Below, one piece after another: positions 9,253 through 20,555 of a DNA stretch of 64,000 nucleotides. Every line of letters starts with the position of its first letter. The first letter of the stretch is position 1. The notes below the pieces were generated by a model. That model did not search any database. It saw only the letters and a program-made list of their open reading frames with translations, and was not told the DNA's origin. The position numbers and the translations under genes were made by a program. Origin of the DNA: Bacteroides intestinalis (GTDB taxonomy: Bacteria; Bacteroidota; Bacteroidia; Bacteroidales; Bacteroidaceae). The stretch spans positions 117,102 through 181,101 of the forward strand of contig NZ_QRZF01000010.1 in assembly GCF_003464595.1 (NCBI RefSeq). The letters are read 5' to 3'.

Positions 9253-9723
9253 ATGAGCATAAAAGATAGGTTCAAAATGATCATGGATCGGGAAAAATTA
9301 ACCGCAGGCGCATTTGCCGAAAGTATTGGTGTAGCTCAAGCTACCATCTCACATATTTTAGGTCCGCGTAATAAGTATCCAAGTACAGAAGTTATTCTTC
9401 GTCTACATCAAAGATATAATGATATCAATTTGGAATGGCTACTTACCGGACAAGGTGAAATGAGTAATACGTCTTCCGATTCTGACCCTTCTATCGAGAG
9501 TGGATTCGACTATCCATTATTCGCTGAGAATCCCGTAAATCCGTCCAAAGAGACAGGTCCGGCCGAAAATCGCAAGGAAATCGCATTAGAAACACCTGCA
9601 AATGCTACTAAAGAGATTGTAAAACAGGAGATTATCTATAAAGAAAGGCCTCCCAGAAAAATCACTGAAATAAGAATTTTCTTCGACGATAATACGTACG
9701 AGACGTTTAAACCCGAAAAGTAA
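9253..9723 (+). CDS. XRE-family helix-turn-helix transcriptional regulator
   Basis: A 156-aa protein with an N-terminal Cro/CI-type helix-turn-helix (about residues 5-65), including AGAFAESIGVAQATISHILG and NLEWLLTGQGEM, as in phage-repressor-like proteins. A low-complexity Ser/Pro/Glu/Lys linker follows. The last 30 residues (ERPPRKITEIRIFFDDNTYE) form a short beta-rich tail. It lacks the Ser-Lys peptidase of LexA/CI repressors, so cleavage-type induction is unlikely. It stands alone after the AT-rich region; the ACAATTGTAA repeats upstream are candidate binding sites. Target genes are unknown. Confidence 0.85.
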   Translation: MSIKDRFKMIMDREKLTAGAFAESIGVAQATISHILGPRNKYPSTEVILRLHQRYNDINLEWLLTGQGEMSNTSSDSDPSIESGFDYPLFAENPVNPSKETGPAENRKEIALETPANATKEIVKQEIIYKERPPRKITEIRIFFDDNTYETFKPEK

Positions 9724-9781
9724 GGCTCATAAACGACTATTTGCACAATTTCCCGTATCTTTGGATAAGATAAGCATCTCA

Positions 9782-9815
9782 GCAGAACTTTTTCATGCAA
9801 GCATGAAAGTTCTGC
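9782..9815. terminator. Hairpin after the HTH regulator
   Basis: GCAGAACTTT...CATGC (9782-9798) pairs with GCATGAAAGTTCTGC (9801-9815) with a two-base bulge and a 2-nt loop. No T-run follows, so termination would be weak. Confidence 0.45.
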
Positions 9816-9828
9816 ATTCGATTTGCAT

Positions 9829-9836
9829 TATCTTTG
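9829..9836 (+). promoter_or_regulatory. Candidate -7 box for pyrK-pyrD
   Basis: TATCTTTG matches the Bacteroidetes -7 consensus 38 bp before the pyrK start. No good TTTG is found at the expected -33 distance. A second TATCTTTG lies at 9756-9763, before the hairpin. Confidence 0.45.
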
Positions 9837-9873
9837 TACCCTGAAGATAAAATTCACCTCTTTATATAGGATA

Positions 9874-10650
9874 ATGAAAAAATACATTTTAGATTTGACA
9901 GTGACTGAGAACGTCCGACTGCACGCTAATTATGTGCTATTGAAACTGACGTCTCCGTCTCCGCTTCCGGATATGCTTCCGGGACAATTTGCGGAAATAC
10001 GTGTGGACGGATCTCCAACTACTTTCTTGCGCCGCCCGATTTCCATTAATTATGTAGATAGACAACGCAATGAAGTATGGTTTCTGATCCAACTGATTGG
10101 AGACGGAACCAGGCAATTAGGCGAAGCAAAAGCCGGAGACACGGTCAACGTAGTACTTCCTTTGGGAAATGGCTTCACAATGCCTGAAAAAGCTTCTGAT
10201 AAGCTTCTGTTAGTAGGTGGAGGTGTTGGTACAGCTCCCATGCTTTATCTGGGCGAGCAATTAGCTAAAAACGGCAGTAAACCGACGTTCCTTCTGGGAG
10301 CAAGAAGCAATAAGGACTTGCTGCAACTGGAGCAGTTTGCAGCTTATGGTGATGTATATACGACTACCGAGGATGGCAGTCATGGCGAAAAGGGGTATGT
10401 GACACAACATTCCATATTGAATAAGGTGCAATTCGAGCAGATTTACACTTGTGGTCCTAAGCCTATGATGATGGCGGTGGCTAAATATGCCAAAAGTAAA
10501 GATATAGCTTGTGAAGTATCATTGGAAAATACAATGGCGTGTGGTATAGGCGCTTGCCTCTGTTGTGTAGAAAATACAACGGAAGGGCATTTATGTGTAT
10601 GTAAAGAAGGTCCGGTTTTTAATATAAACAAACTATTATGGCAGATTTAA
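9874..10650 (+). CDS. pyrK: Dihydroorotate dehydrogenase electron transfer subunit
   Basis: FAD and [2Fe-2S] subunit that passes electrons from dihydroorotate dehydrogenase B to NAD+ in pyrimidine synthesis. The start is ATG 9874, giving 258 aa; an upstream in-frame TTG would add unrelated residues across the promoter. Seen: the FAD motif RRPIS (residues 53-57), the nucleotide motif GGGVGTAP (115-122) and the cluster cysteines Cys223, Cys228, Cys231 and Cys243 in CGIGACLCC and the following CVCKEG. It overlaps pyrD by 13 bp, indicating translational coupling. Confidence 0.95.
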   Translation: MKKYILDLTVTENVRLHANYVLLKLTSPSPLPDMLPGQFAEIRVDGSPTTFLRRPISINYVDRQRNEVWFLIQLIGDGTRQLGEAKAGDTVNVVLPLGNGFTMPEKASDKLLLVGGGVGTAPMLYLGEQLAKNGSKPTFLLGARSNKDLLQLEQFAAYGDVYTTTEDGSHGEKGYVTQHSILNKVQFEQIYTCGPKPMMMAVAKYAKSKDIACEVSLENTMACGIGACLCCVENTTEGHLCVCKEGPVFNINKLLWQI

Positions 10651-11549
10651 GTGTAAACATTGGAGAATTACAAATGAAGAATCCGGTGATGACGGCTTCC
10701 GGTACATTTGGATATGGTGAAGAGTTTGCCGATTTCATTGATATTACGCGAATAGGTGGTATAATTGTAAAGGGTACGACTCTTCACAAACGTGAAGGTA
10801 ACCCATATCCGCGTATGGCAGAAACTCCTTCAGGTATGTTAAACGCTGTGGGACTGCAAAATAAGGGAGTAAATTACTTTGTTGAACAGATATATCCGCG
10901 TATTAAGGACATCGAAACCAATATGATTGTAAATGTTTCGGGTTCTGCCATAGAAGATTATGTAAAAACAGCGGAAGCCATTAACGAACTTGACAAAATT
11001 CCTGCCATTGAATTGAACATCTCTTGCCCTAATGTGAAGCAAGGTGGAATGGCTTTTGGCGTCACTGCAAAAGGAGCCGAAGAAGTGGTGAAAGCTGTGC
11101 GTGCAGCTTACAAAAAGACACTTATCGTAAAGCTGTCTCCCAACGTGACAAGCATCGCTGAAATAGCCCGTGCAGTAGAAAATGGCGGTGCAGACAGCGT
11201 TTCATTAATTAATACACTACTTGGAATGGCTATAGACGCGGAACGCAGGCGTCCTATACTCTCTACCGTAACAGGTGGTATGTCCGGCGCAGCAGTAAAA
11301 CCAATCGCACTCCGCATGGTATGGCAAGTTGCTCAGGCGGTAAAAATACCTGTCATAGGTTTAGGAGGTATCATGAACTGGAAAGACGCAGTGGAATTTA
11401 TGCTTGCCGGAGCTTCAGCCATCCAAATCGGTACGGCAAATTTCATCGATCCGGCAGTTACAATTAAAGTAGCGGAAGGTATAAACGACTATCTCGATAG
11501 ACACGGATATAAGTCCGTGAAAGAAATCATCGGTGCGCTTGAGGTGTAA
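10638..11549 (+). CDS. pyrD: Dihydroorotate dehydrogenase (NAD+), catalytic subunit, class 1B
   Basis: Oxidises dihydroorotate to orotate with FMN, the fourth step of UMP synthesis. The 303-aa TIM barrel shows [16 protein letters not shown] at the start, the FMN-binding [13 protein letters not shown] whose cysteine is the catalytic base of class 1 enzymes, and the C-terminal phosphate loop [17 protein letters not shown] and [10 protein letters not shown]. Pairing with pyrK identifies class 1B. A convergent hairpin terminator follows. Confidence 0.96.
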   Translation: MADLSVNIGELQMKNPVMTASGTFGYGEEFADFIDITRIGGIIVKGTTLHKREGNPYPRMAETPSGMLNAVGLQNKGVNYFVEQIYPRIKDIETNMIVNVSGSAIEDYVKTAEAINELDKIPAIELNISCPNVKQGGMAFGVTAKGAEEVVKAVRAAYKKTLIVKLSPNVTSIAEIARAVENGGADSVSLINTLLGMAIDAERRRPILSTVTGGMSGAAVKPIALRMVWQVAQAVKIPVIGLGGIMNWKDAVEFMLAGASAIQIGTANFIDPAVTIKVAEGINDYLDRHGYKSVKEIIGALEV

Positions 11550-11588
11550 CCAATAACAAGTGAATATCATTCGCACCTATTTTACATA

Positions 11589-11619
11589 AAAAAGGACATT
11601 CATAGCGAATGTCCTTTTT
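11589..11619. terminator. Bidirectional terminator between pyrD and trmD
   Basis: A 13-bp perfect stem, AAAAAGGACATTC (11589-11601) and its complement (11607-11619), with a 5-nt loop and A/T runs on both sides. It serves the convergent pyrD and trmD genes. Confidence 0.85.
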
Positions 11620-11638
11620 CTATTTTTATACAACTGGT

Positions 11639-14396
<2,758 letters not shown>

Positions 14397-14430
14397 CATT
14401 TTTCCAGTGAAATCTTTTTTATAGCTTATA

Positions 14431-14464
14431 TTTGCTGTAGAAATCGAAAATATTCGTACTTTTG
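14431..14464 (+). promoter_or_regulatory. Promoter of dapA
   Basis: TTTG at 14431-14434 and TACTTTTG at 14457-14464 are separated by 22 nt, slightly longer than usual. The gene starts 36 bp downstream. Confidence 0.6.
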
Positions 14465-14500
14465 CGAGTCATTTAATTAGAGATTACTTAAATTTCACTC

Positions 14501-15394
14501 ATGATACAGACTAAATTGAAAGGAATGGGGGTAGCGCTGATTACTCCTTTTAAAGAGGATGAAAGCGTTGATTACGATGCATTGATACGTTTGGTGGACT
14601 ATCAACTTCAAAACAATACTGATTTTTTGTGTGTGCTGGGCACCACGGCAGAAACTCCGACACTGACGGAAGAAGAAAAAAAGAAAATCAAGAAAATGGT
14701 CATCGAACGCGTAAATGGTCGGATACCTATCCTGCTCGGTGTTGGTGGAAATAATACGCGTGCCATTGTGGATACGCTTCAAAACGACGATTTTACCGGA
14801 GTAGATGCCATTCTGTCTGTTGTTCCCTATTATAATAAACCTTCTCAGGAAGGTATTTATCAACATTATAAAGCAATTGCAGAGGCTACAGAGCTCCCAA
14901 TTGTACTCTATAATGTTCCCGGTCGTACCGGTGTAAATATGAAAGCAGAAACCACGCTGCGCATTGCCCGTGACTTCAAAAATGTTATTGCTATCAAGGA
15001 AGCTTCCGGTGACATCACTCAAATGGATGATATCATCAAAAATAAACCGGCCAATTTTGACGTTATTTCGGGAGATGATGGTATTACCTTCCCTTTGATT
15101 ACCTTGGGAGCTGTTGGTATCATATCGGTCATCGGAAATGCATTTCCACGCGAATTTAGCCGCATGGTAAGACTGGCATTGCGAGGAGATTATGCAAATG
15201 CATTAACTATCCACCATAAATTTGCCGAGTTATTCAAGCTTCTTTTTGTGGATGGCAATCCGGCAGGCGTAAAAGCAATGTTGAACGTTATGGGAATGAT
15301 TGAGAATAAACTTCGCCTCCCGCTTGTGCCTACCAGGATTACTACTTTTGAGGCCATGCGGAAGATTTTGGATGAGTTAAACATTAAATGCTAA
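14501..15394 (+). CDS. dapA: 4-hydroxy-tetrahydrodipicolinate synthase
   Basis: Condenses pyruvate with aspartate semialdehyde, the first step of the diaminopimelate and lysine branch. The 297-aa TIM barrel has the Schiff-base lysine in NVIAIKEASG (Lys166), the catalytic Tyr137 in LYNVPGRTG, and LCVLGTTAETPTLTEEE for the pyruvate carboxylate site. It is a single-gene unit with its own promoter and a very strong terminator. Confidence 0.96.
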   Translation: MIQTKLKGMGVALITPFKEDESVDYDALIRLVDYQLQNNTDFLCVLGTTAETPTLTEEEKKKIKKMVIERVNGRIPILLGVGGNNTRAIVDTLQNDDFTGVDAILSVVPYYNKPSQEGIYQHYKAIAEATELPIVLYNVPGRTGVNMKAETTLRIARDFKNVIAIKEASGDITQMDDIIKNKPANFDVISGDDGITFPLITLGAVGIISVIGNAFPREFSRMVRLALRGDYANALTIHHKFAELFKLLFVDGNPAGVKAMLNVMGMIENKLRLPLVPTRITTFEAMRKILDELNIKC

Positions 15395-15418
15395 GAAAAA
15401 GAATAGATATTTCTTTGT

Positions 15419-15469
15419 AAATCGTCCCCTGAGATGAAAAAATTCATCTCAGGGGACGATTTTTTTCGT
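15419..15469 (+). terminator. Terminator of dapA
   Basis: A 20-bp perfect stem (15419-15438 with 15443-15462), an AAAA loop and a run of T residues. It is 24 bp after the dapA stop. Confidence 0.9.
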
Positions 15470-15487
15470 CTCACAAGCTGATTTTTA

Positions 15488-15610
15488 CCGTCTCATGAGA
15501 CGGATTTATTCATCCAGGGAAAGAAATTAATACTTATATCTGCACAAGCACACAGTTATATCTGTATCAACTCACACACATATTTGCATGAGTTTATACA
15601 GATATAACCG
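15488..15610. repeat. Palindrome and long inverted repeat between dapA and the tRNA genes
   Basis: CCGTCTCATGAGACGG (15488-15503) is a perfect 16-bp palindrome that shares CGTCTCA with the sequence following the dapA terminator. Further on, a 21-bp inverted repeat with two mismatches lies at 15553-15573 and 15590-15610 around a 16-nt loop. No gene is seen in this 270-bp gap. Confidence 0.6.
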
Positions 15611-15630
15611 TTACCCTACGGTGTATAACA

Positions 15631-15664
15631 AAAAACCTCTGCAAAGTACTTTGCAGAGGTTTTT
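15631..15664 (-). terminator. Terminator of the tRNA-Arg pair
   Basis: A perfect 34-nt palindrome (AAAAACCTCTGCAAAGT and its complement) that ends in T residues on the minus strand, 2 bp after the second tRNA in transcription order. Confidence 0.85.
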
Positions 15665-15666
15665 CG

Positions 15667-15740
15667 TGATCGCGACAGGATTCAAACCTGTAACCGGCTG
15701 ATCCGTAGTCAGCTACTCTATTCAGTTGAGCTACGCGACC
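15667..15740 (-). tRNA. tRNA-Arg, anticodon ACG
   Basis: A 74-nt cloverleaf: acceptor GGTCGCG/CGCGATC, D stem GCTC/GAGT, anticodon stem GCTGA/TCAGC with loop CTACGGA (anticodon ACG, reads CGU and, after A-to-I editing, CGC and CGA), variable loop CGGTT, T stem ACAGG/CCTGT. CCA is not encoded. It is identical to the neighbouring copy except for pair 3:70, here T-A. Confidence 0.97.
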
Positions 15741-15757
15741 TTGTTGTCAAAAAGATG

Positions 15758-15831
15758 TGACCGCGACAGGATTCAAACCTGTAACCGGCTGATCCGTAGT
15801 CAGCTACTCTATTCAGTTGAGCTACGCGGCC
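15758..15831 (-). tRNA. tRNA-Arg, anticodon ACG (second tandem copy)
   Basis: Same 74-nt structure as the copy at 15667, differing only by a compensated change to C-G at acceptor pair 3:70. It is first in transcription order, with 17 bp between the two copies, so both probably come from one precursor. Confidence 0.97.
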
Positions 15832-15848
15832 TTTTTGTTTAACGGGTG

Positions 15849-15879
15849 CAAAGATACGGACTATTTCCGAAACTGCAAG
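15849..15879 (-). promoter_or_regulatory. Promoter of the tRNA-Arg pair
   Basis: On the minus strand, CTTG (15876-15879), a 19-nt spacer and TATCTTTG (15849-15856) match the Bacteroidetes promoter closely. It ends 17 bp before the first tRNA. Confidence 0.75.
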
Positions 15880-15906
15880 TATTCTACAAACTTTTTTTGA
15901 AGAAAA

Positions 15907-18198
15907 TTATTCGATGAAACGGTAATTAAACAGTTGCCAACCGATACTCAGACCTACATTCCACTCCCTTCTCGGTGAGCTATAATGATTTACATAAGCA
16001 GAAATCGCTCCAAAGGGTAATTGGCAAATAACAGAAACTTCTCCCATATATTCTACCTTTGAGAAAGCTTTTCCATAAAATGCTTTGTTTTGCGTATTCT
16101 TCTCAATAGGAAAAATAGGCATAAATCCATAAAATTCTCCTCTCAGATGAAACATATCATTGAAAATAAACATAGGCTTGATACCAGCAGCCAAAAACTG
16201 ATTGGCACGGAAAGCCTCATTATACATCAGCTTACTATGCGGAGTCGGCGAAAACTCTGCAGCCTGCATCATTGTCGCCGTAAAATTCTCCGAGAAATTC
16301 CTCGATGAATACAGCGCTTCCGCCATCCACCCCAAAACAAATTTAGGCGCCATACTATGATATGCTTCTTTCATATAAGAAATCTGTAACCATGATTGCC
16401 GTTCCTGTGTAACAGGCTGTTCTGCCGGATTTCCAGGCTTATATCTTTCTTTTCCCGTAAAAATCTGAGCTATTAATTTCTCGTTATACCCTTTTGTAGC
16501 GTATTGACGAGAATTCAGTGTACTTCCATAAAAGCTAATAGAACCGCCTATAAGCCTGTATAAACTCCTGTCCGAACGGTCTTCTTCAAAGTTTATCACA
16601 CTGGATTGAAAATAGTTATCTTGCAATTTTCCAATACCAAAGCCAAATTCAGCCCGTTTATTCGCTAAGAATGGTAAAGCGATAATCAACTTCAGAAATC
16701 GTTCATCCTTTGAATTAAAGGAAGGTTTATCGTTTTTAGAGAACAGTTTCTCTTTCTTGTAATAATCAAAAGTACTGATAGACGCAATAAGCCGATATGA
16801 AGTAGGAATATGAGTAGGCAAATCTATACGCGCCATCAGTTGGGCATTATTATAAACTTTACCCAATTGACCATCAAACGTAAACTCTTTGGCATAATAA
16901 TTTAAGTTCTGATAGCCCAGTCCCAGATATATCTGATTGGAACTCGTTGTAGACACACTACCCCCCAAGCGGACAGAGAAATTCTCCTCCATCTTTACTT
17001 TCAGATGCAAATCGTACATATCGGTTTCCTCATTGAATACCGCCTTCGGAATGATTTCCGATATCATGTTATCCGCAAGTAAACGGAAATATCCACGCTT
17101 CAAATCTTCGTAGGTAAATGGTTCATCTTCTTCATCATGAAATTCCTTCTGAATATAAGCCTGTTGCTGGGGGTTAGCTCCATCAATATAAATTTTCTGG
17201 AAATAGAGCTGCGGCAGATTACTGCGATAAACCAGACGGCGTAAACGCACATTATCTGCATTCACCCTACGATGAATACGCCCCTTTATAGAGTCCATCA
17301 GGCTAAGAGTGCGATTGTAACCTATATCATGGAGTTCCTGAAGACGGTCGAAATCAAGTAAGTTCACATCATCATACTTGAATGTCATGAGGATGCCGAC
17401 AGAATCCGGAATAGAATAGTCCGTCTTCTGCATCACCATGTTCTCAATCTGACTCATAAGGTCATTTTCTTTAGGCTTGGATGGATTGGCGGCCACCACA
17501 CTACCAATGATAATGTCCGGATGAAAATCATCTCGCATTACATCCGTTGGAAAGTTATTGTAAATACCACCATCATAAGCCAGCACACTATCTATCTCAA
17601 TAGGCTTAAAAACAAACGGGAAACTCATAGAAGCACGGACAGCATCTCCCAGGTCACCTTTCCCTAACACTATTTGCCGTTTATTGTATACATCAGAAGC
17701 GATACAGCGGAAAGGAACAAACAGCCTATCAAAATCACCGTCACAAGCAGCTGTAGCACGGGCAAACAGCTCCACAAACACCAGATTCATCTGAATGGGG
17801 TTAACCATACTGGTCGGCAATTGCGGTTTGACATTCAAGGAGTCCTTAAAATCAAAGCGAATATTAAAAAACTCCGGTGTGGGAATACTTTTCTTGAAAT
17901 AATAGGCATATTTAGGTTCTACTTTTCCCGAATACCAGCGTTTAAAGTCTTCTGAACGCAACAAAGCCTCCATATCATCGGGAGAGTATCCCATGGCATA
18001 CAAGGAACCGATAATGGCTCCCATGGATGTACCGGTAATATAATCGATAGGGATATTGTTTTCTTCCAAAGCCCGAATGATGCCGATATGCGTCATACCT
18101 TTCGCACCACCACCACTCAATACAAGTCCAACTTTTTGGGCATGCAACATGGGCAGCAACAAGAAACAAAACGATAAAAGCAAAAGAATTCTTTTCAT
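15907..18198 (-). CDS. Patatin-like phospholipase with C-terminal outer-membrane beta-barrel
   Basis: A 763-aa secreted protein. A signal peptide ends near residue 20 (PMLHA/QK). The patatin domain follows: oxyanion-hole SGGGAKG (28-34), nucleophile Ser58 in GTSMG, and the catalytic Asp209 in DGG. A POTRA-like segment (about 340-410) and a D15/BamA-type beta-barrel that ends in an aromatic-rich strand (QLFNYRF) complete it. This order matches PlpD-like type Vd autotransporters, which place a lipase on or near the cell surface. Whether the lipase is cleaved off is not readable from sequence. It stands alone between the tRNAs and htpG. Confidence 0.92.
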   Translation of the reverse strand: MKRILLLLSFCFLLLPMLHAQKVGLVLSGGGAKGMTHIGIIRALEENNIPIDYITGTSMGAIIGSLYAMGYSPDDMEALLRSEDFKRWYSGKVEPKYAYYFKKSIPTPEFFNIRFDFKDSLNVKPQLPTSMVNPIQMNLVFVELFARATAACDGDFDRLFVPFRCIASDVYNKRQIVLGKGDLGDAVRASMSFPFVFKPIEIDSVLAYDGGIYNNFPTDVMRDDFHPDIIIGSVVAANPSKPKENDLMSQIENMVMQKTDYSIPDSVGILMTFKYDDVNLLDFDRLQELHDIGYNRTLSLMDSIKGRIHRRVNADNVRLRRLVYRSNLPQLYFQKIYIDGANPQQQAYIQKEFHDEEDEPFTYEDLKRGYFRLLADNMISEIIPKAVFNEETDMYDLHLKVKMEENFSVRLGGSVSTTSSNQIYLGLGYQNLNYYAKEFTFDGQLGKVYNNAQLMARIDLPTHIPTSYRLIASISTFDYYKKEKLFSKNDKPSFNSKDERFLKLIIALPFLANKRAEFGFGIGKLQDNYFQSSVINFEEDRSDRSLYRLIGGSISFYGSTLNSRQYATKGYNEKLIAQIFTGKERYKPGNPAEQPVTQERQSWLQISYMKEAYHSMAPKFVLGWMAEALYSSRNFSENFTATMMQAAEFSPTPHSKLMYNEAFRANQFLAAGIKPMFIFNDMFHLRGEFYGFMPIFPIEKNTQNKAFYGKAFSKVEYMGEVSVICQLPFGAISAYVNHYSSPRREWNVGLSIGWQLFNYRFIE

Positions 18199-18318
18199 AC
18201 TTCAAAGTTCCGAGCTGAAAATATATTATTATCAAAGCTCAAATATATGCAATTGTTTCGAAATTGGACGTATCCAACGCTAAAAAACAAGCGTTCCCAC
18301 ACAAAATATACGAAAAAA

Positions 18319-18354
18319 GGAGCATTACAACTCTTATAAAAGTTGCAATGCTCC
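18319..18354 (-). terminator. Terminator of htpG
   Basis: On the minus strand, GGAGCATTGCAACT pairs with AGTTGTAATGCTCC (one G-U pair) across an 8-nt loop, followed by TTTTTT. Confidence 0.85.
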
Positions 18355-18384
18355 CGGCATATAGATTGTGAATAAAGGGCGTAT

Positions 18385-20430
18385 TTAGATTAACTCGATG
18401 CTTCTCTTCACAAAGTTATTCAAAGCTTCACCTTTCAGCATGCCATTTTGCAGCAATGCCAGGTCAATCAATTGGCGGACAACTTTATTTTTAGCTGCAT
18501 ATCCGGCAAATACTTCGTCTTTCTTTGTTTTCAGTTCTTCCCACTTCTGATCCAATCCGTTCACTTCGTCCTTTTCAGCAGTAGAAATTTCTTCGTCTTT
18601 CTTACCTTTTTGTTTATCTTTCAGCTCATTACGACGTTTGTCTACGTCATTCATTTCTTGCTGAATAGGAGCTACAACAGAGTCGCATTCTTTTTCTTCG
18701 TCTGCAAGAACTTCTTTCACCAGTTTATGATCTGAATTCAGCACCAGGTTGAACATATCAGGCATTTCTCCATAGAAACTCATACCTGCCTGAATATTAG
18801 CCATTTCTTTCATACGGCGCATATATTCACTTTGGGTAATCATCACAGGAGAAGAGTTTTCACCCAAAGCCTGCGCAGTGATATTAAACTCAACCTTTTC
18901 CAGCTTAGGCAACTGGCTCTTGAACACAGCAGAAAGAGCTTCTTGTTTGCCTGCTTCCAGAGTTTCACCTTTCTTATCTTCTTTGATAATCAGATTATCG
19001 ATAACATCACTATCTACACGGGTAAAGCGAGATTTCTCAAACTTTTGCTCCAACATGCTTACTACAGCAATGTCCAGTTGGCCATCCATCAGCAATACAT
19101 TGTATCCCTTATTCTTAGCAGCCTCGATGTAGCTGAATTGCTCATCTTTATGATTAGCATACAGATAGATCAAATTGCCATCTTTATCAGTCTGATTATC
19201 TTTAATCAACTTCTGATACTCTTCAAATGTATAGCATTTACCATCCGTATCGGTGAAAAGGGCAAAATCTTTTGCTCTGTCATAGAAGTCTTCCTGAGTA
19301 AGCATTCCGTAATTGATGAAAATCTTCAGGTCATTCCACTTTTCCTCGAACTGTTTGCGATCATTTTTAAAGATAGATTGCAGACGATCAGATACTTTCT
19401 TCGTGATATATGTCGAAATCTTCTTCACGTTAGAGTCGCTCTGTAGATAAGAACGGGATACATTCAACGGAATATCCGGAGAATCGAGCACACCATGCAA
19501 CAGTGTCAGAAAGTCAGGTACGATACCTTCTACTGAATCCGTAACGTATACCTGGTTGCTATAAAGCTGTATCTTATTCTTATTCAGTTCGATATTGCTC
19601 TTTACTTTCGGGAAGTAGAGGATACCTGTCAGATGGAACGGATAATCTACGTTCAGATGTATCCAGAACAAAGGTTCATCAGACATCGGATACAGGTCAC
19701 GATAGAACTTCTTATAATCTTCATCCTTCAGTTCGCTGGGCTTCAATGTCCACAACGGATTGCTGTCATTGATGATATTATCTTCGTCTGTTTCAACCTG
19801 TTTTCCATCTTTCCAGTCTTTCTTTTTACCAAAAGCAATAGGTATGGGAAGGAAACTACAATATTTCTTCAACAGAGAAGAAATACGGGCCTCTTCCAGG
19901 AATTCCTTACTTTCATCGTCAATGTAAAGTACTATATCTGTACCACGGTCAGCTTTATCAATGTTCTCAATGGTGAACTCCGGACTGCCATCGCAACTCC
20001 ATTTCACAGCTTGAGCACCTTCTTTATGGGATTTCGTGATAATTTCCACTTTCTTAGCTACCATGAAAGCTGAATAAAAGCCTAAACCGAAGTGACCGAT
20101 AATTGCATTAGCATCATTCTTATACTTCTCCAGGAAATCGTTGGCACCTGAAAAAGCAATTTGGTTGATATATTTGTCGATTTCTTCGGCAGTCAAACCA
20201 ATACCACGGTCCGAAACAGTAATTGTATCTTTTCCTAAAGACACATGTACGGTCAAATCGCCAACCTCACCTTTAAACTCGCCAATAGAGGCTAAGGTTT
20301 TCAACTTCTGCGTAGCATCTACGGCATTAGAAACCAACTCACGGAGAAAAATTTCATGATCGCTGTACAAGAACTTTTTGATAACGGGGAAAATGTTTTC
20401 GGTAGTTACCCCAATATTTCCTTTTTGCAT
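18385..20430 (-). CDS. htpG: Molecular chaperone HtpG (Hsp90)
   Basis: Cytosolic Hsp90 chaperone, 681 aa. The N-terminal GHKL ATPase shows LRELVSNAVDATQKL (catalytic Glu), VSDRGIGLT and HFGLGFYSAFMVA. The middle domain has LNVSRSYLQSD. A Lys/Glu-rich stretch (about 575-620) precedes the C-terminal dimerisation domain. It lies downstream of clpC on the same strand, but a terminator at 20495-20520 separates them. Confidence 0.97.
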   Translation of the reverse strand: MQKGNIGVTTENIFPVIKKFLYSDHEIFLRELVSNAVDATQKLKTLASIGEFKGEVGDLTVHVSLGKDTITVSDRGIGLTAEEIDKYINQIAFSGANDFLEKYKNDANAIIGHFGLGFYSAFMVAKKVEIITKSHKEGAQAVKWSCDGSPEFTIENIDKADRGTDIVLYIDDESKEFLEEARISSLLKKYCSFLPIPIAFGKKKDWKDGKQVETDEDNIINDSNPLWTLKPSELKDEDYKKFYRDLYPMSDEPLFWIHLNVDYPFHLTGILYFPKVKSNIELNKNKIQLYSNQVYVTDSVEGIVPDFLTLLHGVLDSPDIPLNVSRSYLQSDSNVKKISTYITKKVSDRLQSIFKNDRKQFEEKWNDLKIFINYGMLTQEDFYDRAKDFALFTDTDGKCYTFEEYQKLIKDNQTDKDGNLIYLYANHKDEQFSYIEAAKNKGYNVLLMDGQLDIAVVSMLEQKFEKSRFTRVDSDVIDNLIIKEDKKGETLEAGKQEALSAVFKSQLPKLEKVEFNITAQALGENSSPVMITQSEYMRRMKEMANIQAGMSFYGEMPDMFNLVLNSDHKLVKEVLADEEKECDSVVAPIQQEMNDVDKRRNELKDKQKGKKDEEISTAEKDEVNGLDQKWEELKTKKDEVFAGYAAKNKVVRQLIDLALLQNGMLKGEALNNFVKRSIELI

Positions 20431-20494
20431 ACTACTTATGATTTATATTTTTAAGTTTATATATTTAATCGTTTGGCAAGTGTAATGCAAAAAA

Positions 20495-20520
20495 AATGCC
20501 AGCCCATAAGGACTGACATT
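20495..20520 (-). terminator. Terminator of clpC
   Basis: AATGCCAGCCC (20495-20505) pairs with GGACTGACATT (20510-20520) with two G-U pairs, and a run of T residues follows on the minus strand. Confidence 0.8.
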
Positions 20521-20555
20521 TTGACTGTTTATCATCTTCTAAGAAGACTTCATTT

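Noticed and set aside
9823..9873. Upstream TTG start for pyrK
   Set aside because: The extra 17 residues cross the -7 box TATCTTTG and are unlike PyrK N-termini; ATG 9874 fits the family.
18832..19446. 204-aa open frame antisense to htpG
   Set aside because: Shadow of htpG; composition is biased and no start signal or known motif is seen.
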